DNA of 64,000 nucleotides from Azoarcus sp. PA01 (GCA_001274695.2 LARU01000002.1:2046001-2110000), one strand, 5' to 3'; positions 36,503 through 46,011 are shown, counted from the first letter of the stretch. The notes: generated by a model not told the origin, from the sequence alone. A program made the numbers and translations.

Positions 36503-38602
36503 TCAGAACGAGAGTTTCGCGGACAGCCGCAGCGTGCGCGGCATGCCGACCGCAAGGAGCGCGCTGTTCGAGTTTACCTTGCTGTCGCCGGCAGCCGCCC
36601 AGTAGCGCTTGTCGGTCACGTTCTCGACGGTCGCCACGAGGTCGAGCTGGTTGCTGGCGACTTTGGTACGGTAGCGGGCGCCGACGTCGTAACGGGTGTA
36701 GGCATCGACTTCGGCCTGGTTCTGCGGATTCACTTCGCGCTCGCCGGTGTAGTAAGCCCCCGCGGACAGCGCGAGGCCCGGGACCGCCGCGAGGCGATGC
36801 TCGACGAAGAGGCTCGCCGTGACTTCGGGCGTGTTGGCCGGGCGGTTGCCGACGATGCTCTGGTCGTTCTCGGCCTTGGTGAACTCCGCGTCGATCCATT
36901 GCATCGACGAGAAAATGCCCCAGCGCGGCGAGATCTGGCCGCCGGCCGACAGTTCGACGCCGCGCAGGCGGGCCTCGCCGAGGCGCTGGTAGATGTTGTT
37001 GATCTCGCCGTTCATCGGCCGCTCGATCCGGAACACTGCTGCGTTGGTCTGCACGCCGCCCCAATCGGTCTTGATGCCGCCTTCCCATTGGCGCGTCACC
37101 AGCGGTTCGAGCGATGTGCCGGCGTTGAGGGCGGCAGGACGCGCGATGCCGCCGTCCTCCATGCCTTCGAGGTAGCCGGCATAGAGGTTCGTTGCGGGCG
37201 TGAGCTTCCAAACCGCAGCGACGGTCGGGCTGACCTCGCGCTTGGTGTAGTCCTGGCGGTTGTCCGTGGCATGCTCGAACTCGAACTCGCTGCCGCGCGC
37301 GCCGGCGATCAGCAGCCAGTCGCCGAGCGCCGCGCGGTCGAAGACGTACCAGCCGCGGTCATGGGTCTCGGAGTGGCGCGCGTTCGGGCCATGGGTCACT
37401 GCGGTTTCGGGGATGTCGCGCGGATTGTAGAGATTCTGTGCGACGTTGACCGTGACGGTGTTGCCGAGCGACGTGCTGAGGATGTTGCGGGAATAACCGA
37501 TGGTGAAGTCGTGTCTCACCGTCCCGGTCTCGAACCGGCCGGCGAGCTCGGTGCGCGCGTTGCGGTTGATGAACTCCTGATCCTGGCCGCGGAAGATCTG
37601 CAGCGTGCCTTCGCCGGTCGCCACGTCGTAGTTGATCATCTGCGAGAAGTTGCGGTCGCGCTCGAGCCGGGAACGTCCGGTTTCCACCGTCCAGATCCAG
37701 TTGTCGTTGAGCGCGAAGTCGCTGCGCAGTTGAACGTTCTGCTCTTCGGCGTCGTAGTTCGCCCAGTCGGGCGCGATGAGCTTCTCGGGGTTCGGGATGC
37801 GCGGCAGCGGGATCTTGCCGTTGACGGGCCGCAGCGCGAGGATGCTCGACTGCTCGACGACGTCCTTGGCGATGTCCTCGACGTCGAGCTTGAGCAGCCA
37901 GCGATCGGTCACGCTCCAGTCGAACGCACCGGCGACTAGGCGCCGGTCGCCGTCGGCATCTTCGACCGCGCTTTCGAGTTCGCCGCCGACGATGTTCACG
38001 CGTGCGCCGAACTGGCCGTCCGAGCCGAAGCGCCGGCCGACGTCGAGGCCGACCACCGCACTGCCGTTGTCATCGGTCGACAGCTGGACTGCGCTGACCG
38101 GCGTGCTGCCGGCACGCTTCGTGACCAGGTTGATGATTCCGGAAGGCGGCACGAAGCCGTAGTACAGGCCGCCGACGCCCTTGAGCACTTCGACGCGCTC
38201 CTTGTTCTCGAGCGGCAGGTCGATCAGGTTCACGATCGGCAGGCCGCCGTTGAGGCGATAGCTGGAGCGGTTGTCGACCAGCAGCCCGCGGATCGACAGG
38301 TTGTCGTAGGCAGTGGCCCCGAGCTGCGCGCGGGTGACGCCCGCAGTGTTCTTCATCGCCTCGTACAGGCTGTTGGCCTGCTGCGCATCGAGAAGGTCGC
38401 GATCGACGATGTTCACCGTCATCGGCACCTCTTTCGCCGGGGTGTCGCGGAAAGTACCCACGCCGATGCTGCCGGCGCGCCAGGCGGAATCGCTCGCGAA
38501 GACTTCGACCGCTTCGAGCTGCTGGTCGGCGGCGAGGAGGGGGCCATGCGCGGCGAGCAGCGCGGCGGCGGGGATCAGGCGGGCAAGGGTTTTGAGGCGC
38601 AT
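36503..38602 (-). CDS. TonB-dependent siderophore receptor, copy 1
   Basis: A 699-residue outer-membrane receptor. A signal peptide (1-24, ending LLAA) is followed by the plug domain (VPMTVNIVDRDLLDAQ, LSIRGLLVD, ERVEVLKGVGGLYYGFVPPSGIINLVTKR) and a 22-strand beta-barrel ending in a C-terminal aromatic (LSAKLSF). The plug ending VEVLKG..YG..PPSGIINLVTK is typical of ferric siderophore receptors such as FhuE/FoxA relatives. No signalling N-terminal extension is seen. It follows receptor copy 2 by 103 bp and precedes the PepSY gene, probably in one iron-regulated transcript. Confidence 0.92.
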   Translation of the reverse strand: MRLKTLARLIPAAALLAAHGPLLAADQQLEAVEVFASDSAWRAGSIGVGTFRDTPAKEVPMTVNIVDRDLLDAQQANSLYEAMKNTAGVTRAQLGATAYDNLSIRGLLVDNRSSYRLNGGLPIVNLIDLPLENKERVEVLKGVGGLYYGFVPPSGIINLVTKRAGSTPVSAVQLSTDDNGSAVVGLDVGRRFGSDGQFGARVNIVGGELESAVEDADGDRRLVAGAFDWSVTDRWLLKLDVEDIAKDVVEQSSILALRPVNGKIPLPRIPNPEKLIAPDWANYDAEEQNVQLRSDFALNDNWIWTVETGRSRLERDRNFSQMINYDVATGEGTLQIFRGQDQEFINRNARTELAGRFETGTVRHDFTIGYSRNILSTSLGNTVTVNVAQNLYNPRDIPETAVTHGPNARHSETHDRGWYVFDRAALGDWLLIAGARGSEFEFEHATDNRQDYTKREVSPTVAAVWKLTPATNLYAGYLEGMEDGGIARPAALNAGTSLEPLVTRQWEGGIKTDWGGVQTNAAVFRIERPMNGEINNIYQRLGEARLRGVELSAGGQISPRWGIFSSMQWIDAEFTKAENDQSIVGNRPANTPEVTASLFVEHRLAAVPGLALSAGAYYTGEREVNPQNQAEVDAYTRYDVGARYRTKVASNQLDLVATVENVTDKRYWAAAGDSKVNSNSALLAVGMPRTLRLSAKLSF

Positions 38603-38705
38603 TGCGGAAACCTCGAGAGGAGTGGAAGGGAAAGTCGCAAAGCGGCCGACAGCGCCGCGCCGGCCGGAAACCCGGGCCGGCGGGTCGGCGCAGGAGAGCC
38701 GGAAG

Positions 38706-40841
38706 TCAGAAACGGTAGGTCGCGGTCGCCTGCAGCGTGCGTGGCGCGCCCGGCTGGTTCAGCCCGTTGACGCTGCCGTGTGCGGACGCCCAGTACTCGC
38801 GGTCGAACACGTTCTTGAGGTTGAACGCGAGGTCGTAGGCGCGGCTGCGGTACAGCAGCGCAGCGTCGACCACCGCGAAGCCGGGCAGGCGCACGAGGTT
38901 GTCGGGCGACGCGTATTGCGACGACTGCGCACGGACGCCGCCGCCGAGGCGCCAGCCCAGGCCCAGTTCGCGCATCACCCACAGCGATGCGCTGTGGCGC
39001 GGCGTCAGCGGCGCATCCTTGCCTTCGAACGGCGCGGTGATCCGCGTCGTGCCGAAGTTCGCGCCGCCGCTCGCCGTCGATTTGACGATCTCGGTATCGA
39101 GGAACGCATAGCCTGCGTGGATTTGCCACCCCTGGGCCGGCCGCCCGGAAAGCGACAGCTCGAGGCCGTTCGTGCGCTGTTCGCCGGCATTGATCGTCGT
39201 GCGCGACACCGGCTCGGTGATCTTCATGTCGGTACGCACGAGCTGGAACACCGACGCGCCCGCAGACAGCGCGCCGCCGAGGAGGTCCCATTTCGCGCCG
39301 ATCTCGTAGTTCGTCGAGATTTCCGGCTCGCTGTCGACGTTCGACGCGTTGAGCTGGAACTGTTCGCCCGACGGCTGGAACGAGCGCGACACCGACGCGT
39401 AGTACGACTGCATCGCGTCCGGCTGCCACACGAGCCCGGCGCGCGGGCTCCATTCGCGATCGGTGCGCTCGAAGTCGGGCTTGCCGGGCTCGGTGGTTTC
39501 CTGCCGGTAGTCGTCGTAGCGCACGCCGAGCAGCGCTTTCCAGTGCTCGCCGAACGCGATCTGGTCCTGCACGTACACGGCGGCGCTGTCCTGCGTCGTG
39601 ACGTTATCGATCGTGCGCGAGTTCGGTGCGACGCTCCTGTACGGCGGGATCGCGCCGCCCGGATTGAACAGCGGAACGGTGTCGATGCCGATCCAGTTGT
39701 CGATGTCGAGGCGCTTTTCCTGGCTGCCGAGCTCGAGACCGTACAGCAGCGTGTGCTGCACGCCGCCGAGCGCGAGTTTCTGGGTCAGTTCGAACTGGTT
39801 GAACCAGCCGTCCTCGTTGCGGACGACGTGGCCGTGCGTGCGCTGCATGAAGAGCTCGCCGTTGACCAGCGTGTAGGGGCTGTTCGAGCGGTACAGGGTG
39901 TTGTCGCGGTCGAGCTCGAAGTCGTAATAGCGCAGCACGTTGCGCAGCGACCAGTCGGCGTTGATGCGGTGCGCGAGCGTCGCCGTCGCGGTGTCCATCG
40001 TCGCAGCGGTGGTGTCGTCGCGCTCGGCGTCGCCCGAGCCGTAATACGTGTCGTGATCGACGTCGAGCGGGCGGCCGTTGTTGTCGGGAATGCCGAAGTC
40101 GGTCGGGCGCCGGTCGCGGTTATGCGCGACCTGCAGCAGCAGGCTCGTGTTCTCGCCGAGGTGGAGCGAGAGCGACGGCGCGATCGCTTCGCGCTTCAGG
40201 AAGGACTCGTCGCGAAAACCGGTCGAGTCCTCGAACGCCCCGGTCAGCCGGAAGCTGTGGCCGGCGTCGCCGAGTCCGCCGCCGAGGTCGAAGCTCGCGC
40301 GCTTTTCGCCTTCGCTGTCGAACTGGACGGTGATGTCGCGGATCGCCTGTTTCGTCGGCAGCTTGCTGACGCGGTTGATGATGCCGCCGGACGAACCGCG
40401 CCCATATAGCACCGCCGCCGGGCCCTTGATGACTTCGATGCGTTCGGTGTTCGACAGGTCGCGGTAATACAGCGCATCGTCGCGCACGCCGTCGAGGAAA
40501 TTGTCGCCGATCGCGGTGAAGCCGCGGATCGCGACCTGGTCGCGCTGGCCGTCGCCCATATTCAGCGTCACCCCGGGAACGTTCTGCAGCGCTTCGGTCA
40601 GCGAGCGCACCCCCTGGTCGGCGATCAGCTCGGGGCCGACGACGTTGACGGTCTGCGGGATGTCACGCAGCGGCGCGGTACCTTTCGTCGCGGACGACGA
40701 CACCAGCGGGTTGTACGACAAAGTGGCACCGACCTGGTCGGTGACGGTGACGGTCGGCAGCGTGGTCTGGGGGGTGTGCTGGGCCGTCGCGAGCGCGGGC
40801 AGGGCGGCGGCGATCGCCGCGCCGAGGGTGCGAAGATGCAT
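38706..40841 (-). CDS. TonB-dependent siderophore receptor, copy 2 (Fiu-like)
   Basis: A 711-residue outer-membrane receptor with a signal peptide (1-20, ending ATA). Its plug carries IPQTVNVVGPELIADQGVRSL, VAIRGFTAIGDNFLDGVRDD (core GFTAIGDNFLDGVRDDA) and IEVIKGPAAVLYGRGSSGGIINRVSK, and the barrel ends in LQATATYRF. The GFTAxxDxFxDGVRD plug motif is typical of catecholate siderophore receptors (Fiu/CirA-like). Its promoter overlaps a Fur-box-like sequence. It differs clearly from the next receptor, so the two probably take different siderophores. Confidence 0.93.
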   Translation of the reverse strand: MHLRTLGAAIAAALPALATAQHTPQTTLPTVTVTDQVGATLSYNPLVSSSATKGTAPLRDIPQTVNVVGPELIADQGVRSLTEALQNVPGVTLNMGDGQRDQVAIRGFTAIGDNFLDGVRDDALYYRDLSNTERIEVIKGPAAVLYGRGSSGGIINRVSKLPTKQAIRDITVQFDSEGEKRASFDLGGGLGDAGHSFRLTGAFEDSTGFRDESFLKREAIAPSLSLHLGENTSLLLQVAHNRDRRPTDFGIPDNNGRPLDVDHDTYYGSGDAERDDTTAATMDTATATLAHRINADWSLRNVLRYYDFELDRDNTLYRSNSPYTLVNGELFMQRTHGHVVRNEDGWFNQFELTQKLALGGVQHTLLYGLELGSQEKRLDIDNWIGIDTVPLFNPGGAIPPYRSVAPNSRTIDNVTTQDSAAVYVQDQIAFGEHWKALLGVRYDDYRQETTEPGKPDFERTDREWSPRAGLVWQPDAMQSYYASVSRSFQPSGEQFQLNASNVDSEPEISTNYEIGAKWDLLGGALSAGASVFQLVRTDMKITEPVSRTTINAGEQRTNGLELSLSGRPAQGWQIHAGYAFLDTEIVKSTASGGANFGTTRITAPFEGKDAPLTPRHSASLWVMRELGLGWRLGGGVRAQSSQYASPDNLVRLPGFAVVDAALLYRSRAYDLAFNLKNVFDREYWASAHGSVNGLNQPGAPRTLQATATYRF

Positions 40842-40917
40842 CGGAACTCCGGTCGGAAGCGTTGTTGGCTGGCGATCCGGCCGGAAAAGGCGGAATGGCT
40901 GGCTGCGAAGAGGGAGA

Positions 40918-40947
40918 ATTGTATTTCTATATGTTAATGCGAATCAA
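40918..40947 (-). promoter_or_regulatory. Sigma-70 promoter candidate of the siderophore receptor operon
   Basis: On the minus strand, -35 TTGATT (40942-40947) and -10 TACAAT (40918-40923) are separated by 18 bases, 77 bp upstream of the receptor start. The -35 lies inside the Fur-box candidate, so Fur-iron binding would exclude RNA polymerase. Confidence 0.65.
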
Positions 40948-40954
40948 TATTATT
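40936..40954 (-). promoter_or_regulatory. Fur box candidate
   Basis: The plus strand reads AATGCGAATCAATATTATT, close to the 19-bp Fur sites found before iron-uptake genes in beta- and gammaproteobacteria (AATGCGAATCATTATTATT type). It is placed over the -35 of the TonB receptor promoter, as expected for iron repression. Confidence 0.7.
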
Positions 40955-41000
40955 GTTGTACGGGTTCGTGCAGGATTTCCGCGCAAGGGCGCCCGGTAGA

Positions 41001-41088
41001 GCGGGAAAGGGGGAAAGGGGGAAAGGGGGAAAGCGGGAAAGCGGGAAAGCGGGAAAGCGGGAAAGCGGGAGAGCGGGAGAGCGGGAGC
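41001..41088. repeat. 8-bp tandem repeat, 11 units
   Basis: Eleven head-to-tail copies of an octamer, GCGGGAAA with variants GGGGGAAA, GCGGGAGA and GCGGGAGC. The pure GCGGGAAA units sit in the middle and variants at both ends. It is non-coding, lying between the metK stop (50 bp away) and the iron-receptor promoter. The plus strand is purine-only over almost the entire length. The unit is not a multiple of three and looks like a slippage-prone variable repeat. Confidence 0.92.
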
Positions 41089-41138
41089 GCAGCATCGCGC
41101 CCCCGCAGCGACTGTCAACCGCGTTGCAGCGAAGCGGC

Positions 41139-42305
41139 TTAAAGGCCTGCGTCGGCGCGCAGCGCCGCGGCCTTGTCGGTCGCTTCCCACGTGAATTCGG
41201 GCTCGTCGCGGCCGAAGTGGCCGTACGCGGCGGTCTTGCCGTAGATCGGGCGCAGCAGGTTGAGCTCCTGGATGATCGCTTTCGGGCGCAGGTCGAAGTG
41301 CGCGCCGATCAGCTCGACGATGCGCTCGTCGCTGACTTTGCCGGTGCCGAAAGTCTCGACCATCAGCGACACCGGCCTGGCGACGCCGATCGCATAGGCG
41401 ACCTGCACTTCGCAGCGCTCGGCGAGGCCCGCGGCGACGATGTTCTTCGCGACCCAGCGCCCGGCGTACGCGGCCGAGCGGTCGACTTTCGACGGGTCCT
41501 TGCCGGAGAACGCGCCGCCGCCGTGGTGCGCTGCGCCGCCGTAGGTGTCGACGATGATCTTGCGCCCGGTCAGGCCGCAGTCGCCGTGCGGGCCGCCGAT
41601 GACGAAGCGCCCGGTCGGGTTGATCAGGTAGCGCACTTCGCCCTGCATCAGCTCTTTCGGCAGCACCGGCTTGATGATCTCCTCGACGACGAGTTCGGTG
41701 ATCTGCGCGTGCGAGACTTCGGGGCTGTGCTGCGTCGACACGACCACGGTGTCGATCGCGACCGGCTTGCCGTCGACATATTTCACCGTCAGCTGGCTCT
41801 TCGCGTCCGGACGCAGCCACGCGAGCCGGCCGTCCTTCCTCAGCTCGGACTGGCGCTGCATGATGCGGTGCGCATAGTAGATCGGCAGCGGCATCAGCGA
41901 CGGCGTCTCGTTGCACGCATAGCCGAACATCAGGCCCTGGTCGCCCGCGCCCTGGTCGAGGTCGAGGCCTTCGCCTTCGTTGACGCCCTGTGCGATGTCG
42001 GACGACTGGCGGTTGATCGCGGTGAGGATCGCGCACGACTTGTAGTCGAAGCCGATCGCCGAGTCGTCGTAGCCGATGCGACGGATGACGTCCTGCGCGA
42101 TCTCCTTGTAGTTCGGGTGCGCGCTCGTCGTGATCTCGCCCGAGATGACGACGAGGCCCGTCGATACCAGGGTTTCGCATGCGACGCGCGCATGCGGGTC
42201 GTCGGCGAGGATCGCGTCGAGGATGCCGTCGGAAACCTGGTCGGCGACCTTGTCGGGATGGCCTTCGGACACCGATTCCGAGGTGAAAAGGTATTCCCTG
42301 CTCAT
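41139..42305 (-). CDS. metK: S-adenosylmethionine synthetase
   Basis: A 388-residue enzyme making SAM from methionine and ATP. The family signatures are intact: [14 protein letters not shown] at the N-terminus, [26 protein letters not shown] (core [12 protein letters not shown]), and the phosphate loop [19 protein letters not shown]. The start at MSREYLF follows AGGAGCAGTGC. It has a strong promoter and a long leader with a terminator-like hairpin, suggesting control before translation. It feeds the methyl cycle whose by-product MTA the mtnA unit in this window would recycle. Confidence 0.97.
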   Translation of the reverse strand: MSREYLFTSESVSEGHPDKVADQVSDGILDAILADDPHARVACETLVSTGLVVISGEITTSAHPNYKEIAQDVIRRIGYDDSAIGFDYKSCAILTAINRQSSDIAQGVNEGEGLDLDQGAGDQGLMFGYACNETPSLMPLPIYYAHRIMQRQSELRKDGRLAWLRPDAKSQLTVKYVDGKPVAIDTVVVSTQHSPEVSHAQITELVVEEIIKPVLPKELMQGEVRYLINPTGRFVIGGPHGDCGLTGRKIIVDTYGGAAHHGGGAFSGKDPSKVDRSAAYAGRWVAKNIVAAGLAERCEVQVAYAIGVARPVSLMVETFGTGKVSDERIVELIGAHFDLRPKAIIQELNLLRPIYGKTAAYGHFGRDEPEFTWEATDKAAALRADAGL

Positions 42306-42325
42306 GCACTGCTCCTGAAAACGAA

Positions 42326-42366
42326 AAATCCCCAAAGCTGTCCGGCGTGGCCGGCTCCGGGGATTT
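42326..42366 (-). promoter_or_regulatory. Terminator-like hairpin in the metK leader
   Basis: On the metK sense strand an 8-bp perfect stem AAATCCCC / GGGGATTT encloses an inner hairpin (CCGGC, CAC, GCCGG). It is followed directly by TTTTTCGTTTTC, so it has the form of an intrinsic terminator. It ends 20 bp before the metK ATG; a further hairpin (CGTCG / CGACG, 42367-42382) adjoins it upstream. It could be the expression platform of a riboswitch or attenuator. No known SAM aptamer was recognised. Confidence 0.6.
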
Positions 42367-42471
42367 CGTCGAGCAGGCGACGCTTTAGCAGTACTTGTGT
42401 GCCGTGACCGGTTAGGTGCGTTCGCGGCGCCGCCCTGCAAGTTGTCGTATTAACTCGGCGGCTGGGCGATA

Positions 42472-42499
42472 ATTATATGCTTTGTGATCCGGCGGTCAA
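42472..42499 (-). promoter_or_regulatory. Sigma-70 promoter of metK
   Basis: On the minus strand, -35 TTGACC (42494-42499) and a perfect -10 TATAAT (42472-42477) are separated by 16 bases. Transcription would start near 42465, leaving a leader of about 160 nt before the metK ATG. This is the best match to consensus seen in the window. Confidence 0.82.
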
Positions 42500-42594
42500 A
42501 TTCGCGGGTCCGGCGCGGGCGTCCGGGCCCGTATCCGTCCGGGCCTGGGCCGATTTGACCGGCGCCGATGCTCTCCTCGATGTGACCTCTTCGC

Positions 42595-43467
42595 GTGACC
42601 TTCCTCGTCAATCTGTCATTCCGCATTCTCGCCGGCCTGCCGCTGTCATGGCTGCATCGGCTCGGCGGCTGGGCCGGCTGGGCCATCTGGCGCTGTTCGC
42701 CGTCATACCGGCGCCGCCTCGAGGACAATCTCGCCCAGGCGACCGGCCGTCGCGACGTCGCGCTGCGTGAGGCGGCGGTCGCCGAAGCCGGGCGGCAGGC
42801 GCTCGAGCTGCCGTTCGTGTGGCTGCGGCCGCAGGACGAAGTGCTGTCCTGCATCGTGCGGGTCGAAGGGCAGGAACTGATCGCCCGCGCGCAGGCCGAG
42901 GGCGCCAGCGTGCTGCTGCTGACGGCGCATCTGGGCTGCTTCGAGATGTGCGCGCAGTATTGTTCGACGCACGGACCGATCACGGTGCTGTTCCGCCCGC
43001 CGCGCAAGGCGGCGCTGCGCCCGCTGATGGAAGCGGGGCGCGCGCGCGGGGCGATCCGCGTCGCCCCGGCCGATGTGTCCGGCGTGCGCCGGCTCGTGAA
43101 GGCGCTGCGCAGCGGCGAGATGGTCGGCATGCTGCCGGACCAGGCGCCGGCCGAAGGCGAAGGCGTATGGGCGCCGTTCTTCGGCCGTCCGGCATGGACG
43201 ATGACGCTCGCGGCGCGCCTGTCCGAAGTGAAAGGCGTCAAGGTGGTGATGGTGTGGACCGAGCGGCTGCCGCACGGGGCAGGCTATGTGCTGCGGCTTT
43301 CCGAACCCGTGGAGCCGATCACCGGTTCGCTCGACGAGCGCTGCGCGGCAATCAACCGCGAGATCGAGCGCCTCGTGCTGGCGTGTCCGGCGCAGTACCT
43401 GTGGGGCTACAACCGCTACAAGCGTCCGTCGGGCGTGCCGCTTCCGCCCGGGGATGCGCGATGCTGA
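42595..43467 (+). CDS. Lipid A biosynthesis acyltransferase-like protein, copy 1
   Basis: A 290-residue member of the LpxL/HtrB family, which adds secondary acyl chains to lipid A at the inner membrane. It has an N-terminal hydrophobic anchor and the catalytic motif HX4E in LLLTAHLGCFEM, with FRPPRK and GMLPDQAPAEGEG further on. The start is GTG at 42595. It overlaps the next acyltransferase by seven bases. It is divergent from metK. A choice between LpxL and LpxM roles cannot be made from the sequence alone. Confidence 0.88.
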   Translation: MTFLVNLSFRILAGLPLSWLHRLGGWAGWAIWRCSPSYRRRLEDNLAQATGRRDVALREAAVAEAGRQALELPFVWLRPQDEVLSCIVRVEGQELIARAQAEGASVLLLTAHLGCFEMCAQYCSTHGPITVLFRPPRKAALRPLMEAGRARGAIRVAPADVSGVRRLVKALRSGEMVGMLPDQAPAEGEGVWAPFFGRPAWTMTLAARLSEVKGVKVVMVWTERLPHGAGYVLRLSEPVEPITGSLDERCAAINREIERLVLACPAQYLWGYNRYKRPSGVPLPPGDARC

Positions 43468-44348
43468 GCCGCGTTGCGAGTCACGCCGCGGTCGCGGGGT
43501 TCTGGCTGCTGCACTGGCTGCCGCTGCCGGTGCTGGCGTTCCTCGGGCAGGCCGTCGGCGAGACGCTGTACCGGCTGGCGCGCTCGCGGCGGCATATCGT
43601 CGCCGTCAACCTCCGTTTGTGCTTCCCCGAACTCGACGACGCGGCGAGGCGCCGGCTTGCGCGGGCGCATTTTCGCGCGCTCGGGCGCAGCCTGCTCGAA
43701 CGCGGGCTGCTGTGGTGGGGGAGCCAGCGGCGGCTGATGAACCTGGTCCGGCTCGACGGCGCCGAGCGGGTCCGGGCGCTGCTCGACGAGGGGCGGCCGG
43801 TGATCCTGCTCGCGCCGCACTTCGTCGGCCTCGACACCGGCGGCTCGCGCGTGGCGATGGATTTCGATTCGGTCAGCATCTACGCGCAGCAGAACAACCC
43901 GGTGTTCGACCGCTGGCTGTTCCACGGCCGCAGCCGCTTCGGCGACCAGCGCCTGCTGTCGCGCCAGGACGGCGTGCGCGGCACGGTCAAGGCGATGAAG
44001 GCCGGCCGCCCTTTCTACTATCTGCCCGACATGGACTACGGCCGCAAGGACGCGGTTTTCGTGCCGTTCTTCGGCGTGCCGGCGGCGACGATCACCGGGC
44101 TGTCGCGGCTCGCGCGGCTCGCCGGCGCGGCGGTCGTGCCATGCGTGACGCGGATGCTGCCCGGCGGGCGGGGCTATGTCGTCGAGTTCGGCGAGCCGTG
44201 GCAGGATTTCCCGACGACGGACGCCGAAGCGGATACCGCACTGATGAACCGCTGGATCGAAGCCGCGGTGCGGACGATGCCCGAGCAGTATTACTGGGTG
44301 CACCGGCGCTTCAAGACGCGCCCGCCGGGCGAGGCGCGGCCATACTGA
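43461..44348 (+). CDS. Lipid A biosynthesis acyltransferase-like protein, copy 2
   Basis: A 295-residue LpxL/HtrB-family protein with an N-terminal membrane helix (VAGFWLLHWLPLPVLAFLG) and catalytic HX4D in LLAPHFVGLDTGG, plus VSIYAQQNNPVFDRWL, YYLPDMDYGRKDAVFVPFFG and YYWVHRRFKTRP, all characteristic. It is translationally coupled to copy 1. Two different acyltransferases in one unit suggests that both secondary acylations of lipid A are encoded here. dapF starts 99 bp downstream. Confidence 0.92.
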   Translation: MLSRVASHAAVAGFWLLHWLPLPVLAFLGQAVGETLYRLARSRRHIVAVNLRLCFPELDDAARRRLARAHFRALGRSLLERGLLWWGSQRRLMNLVRLDGAERVRALLDEGRPVILLAPHFVGLDTGGSRVAMDFDSVSIYAQQNNPVFDRWLFHGRSRFGDQRLLSRQDGVRGTVKAMKAGRPFYYLPDMDYGRKDAVFVPFFGVPAATITGLSRLARLAGAAVVPCVTRMLPGGRGYVVEFGEPWQDFPTTDAEADTALMNRWIEAAVRTMPEQYYWVHRRFKTRPPGEARPY

Positions 44349-44447
44349 ATGCGCGCCGCGTGCTGTCGCTGGACGTCCTGCGGCGGCTGGGCCAGAATTC
44401 GCCGAGCCACCGCTCCCCCTGCATCCACCCGAGCTGCGATTTCCCCC

Positions 44448-45281
44448 ATGCTTCTGCGCTTTACGAAAATGCACGGCCTCGGCAACGATTTCATCGTCAT
44501 CGACGCCATCCGCCAAGCCGTCCACCTGACCCCGGAGCAGGTCCGCCATCTTGCCGACCGCCATTTCGGCGTCGGCTGCGACCAGCTGCTGGTGGTCGAA
44601 AAAGCGACCCGCCCGGACGTGGATTTCCGCTACCGGATCTTCAACGCCGATGGCGGCGAAGTCGAGCAGTGCGGCAACGGCGCGCGCTGTTTCGTGCGGT
44701 TCGTGCATGAGCAGGGGCTCACCGAGAAGCGTCGCATCCGCGTCGAGACGCGCTCCGGCATCATCGCGCCGCAGCTCGAAGACGATGGTCTCGTGACCGT
44801 CGACATGGGCGTGCCGGTGCTCGAGCCCGCGCGCGTGCCGTTCGTGTCGGATTCGGACGCCGTCGTCCAGCCGTTGCAGGTCGGCGACGCGCGCGTCGCG
44901 ATCACCGCGGTGTCGATGGGCAACCCGCACGCGGTGCAGGTCGTCGCGGATATCGACGCCGCACCCGTCGCCGCGCACGGAGCGCTGATCGAACGCCATC
45001 CGCGCTTTCCCGCACGCGTCAATGCCGGCTTCGTGCAGGTCGTCGACCCTCACCGCATCCGCTTGCGGGTGTTCGAGCGCGGTGCGGGAGAAACCCTTGC
45101 TTGCGGCACCGGCGCGTGCGCGGCGGTCGTCACCGTGATCCTGCGCGAACTTGCGCAGTCGCCCGTGCGCGTCGAGACGCGGGGCGGAGAGCTCGACATC
45201 ACGTGGGGCGGCCCGGGGCAGCCGGTGCTGATGACCGGCCCGGCCGTGACTGTTTTCGCGGGTGAAATCGACGTCGGCTGA
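44448..45281 (+). CDS. dapF: Diaminopimelate epimerase
   Basis: A 277-residue cofactor-independent epimerase converting LL- to meso-diaminopimelate for lysine and peptidoglycan. The two catalytic cysteines are present: Cys75 in [12 protein letters not shown] and Cys219 in [13 protein letters not shown]. The start [15 protein letters not shown] is the standard N-terminus; longer in-frame starts lack homology. It is followed by a DUF484 gene 79 bp downstream. Confidence 0.97.
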   Translation: MLLRFTKMHGLGNDFIVIDAIRQAVHLTPEQVRHLADRHFGVGCDQLLVVEKATRPDVDFRYRIFNADGGEVEQCGNGARCFVRFVHEQGLTEKRRIRVETRSGIIAPQLEDDGLVTVDMGVPVLEPARVPFVSDSDAVVQPLQVGDARVAITAVSMGNPHAVQVVADIDAAPVAAHGALIERHPRFPARVNAGFVQVVDPHRIRLRVFERGAGETLACGTGACAAVVTVILRELAQSPVRVETRGGELDITWGGPGQPVLMTGPAVTVFAGEIDVG

Positions 45282-45360
45282 GCGAGCTGGGCCGGGCGGT
45301 TTCGCCGATTGCAACGAACACGAGGAGGCGCGCCTGCGCCTCACGGGGAGCAGCTTTTCC

Positions 45361-46011
45361 ATGAATGCCGCCGATGTCGCACGCTATCTGAAGGAACATC
45401 CCGACTTTCTCGCCGACCATGGCGAGCTGTTCACGCAACTGACCGTTCCGCATCCGCATGGCGGGCAGGCGATCTCGCTGGCGGAGCGGCAGCTTCATGC
45501 GCTGCGCGACAAGATCCGGCAGCTCGAAAGCAAGCTCGCCGAACTGATTCGCTACGGCGAGGAAAACGACGAGATCGGCGAAAAAGTCCATCGTCTGGCG
45601 CTGGCGCTGGTCGAAGCCGAAGACTACGACACGCTGCGGTTTGCGCTACTCGAAAACGTGCGGGACAACTTCTCGGTGCCGAACGTCGCGCTGCGCATTT
45701 GGGCCGCTGCGCAGTCGCGCGAAGGCGAGGACTTTTCTTCGGTGACTGAAGAGCTGCGCTTTTTCGCTGCCGACCTGAGCCACCCGTATTGCGGCGCGCC
45801 GGCGAATCTCGAAGTGATCGACTGGTTCGGCCCCGCCGCCAGTCATATCCGTTCGGTGGCGCTGGTGCCGCTGCGCCGTGACGACCAGGTGCTCGGCCTG
45901 CTCGCGCTCGGCAGCGAAGAGGCCGAACGCTTCTACCCCGGGATGGGAACGCTGTATCTCGCCCGCATCGGCGACCTGGTCGCGGCAGCGCTGCGACGGC
46001 AGCTGGCCTGA
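45361..46011 (+). CDS. DUF484 family protein (GAF-like)
   Basis: A 216-residue cytoplasmic protein. The N-terminal DUF484 opening VARYLKEHPDFLADHGELF is followed by a short coiled coil (about 40-65) and a GAF-like domain ending in LGLLALGSEEAERFYPGMGTLYLARIGDLV (core FYPGMGTLYLARIGD). In many proteobacteria it lies between dapF and xerC; here xerC is absent. The function is unknown; a link to dif recombination has been supposed only from gene order. Confidence 0.9.
   Translation: MNAADVARYLKEHPDFLADHGELFTQLTVPHPHGGQAISLAERQLHALRDKIRQLESKLAELIRYGEENDEIGEKVHRLALALVEAEDYDTLRFALLENVRDNFSVPNVALRIWAAAQSREGEDFSSVTEELRFFAADLSHPYCGAPANLEVIDWFGPAASHIRSVALVPLRRDDQVLGLLALGSEEAERFYPGMGTLYLARIGDLVAAALRRQLA

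Noticed and set aside
41001..41088. CRISPR-like array
   Set aside because: The units are contiguous octamers without spacers; it is a simple tandem repeat.
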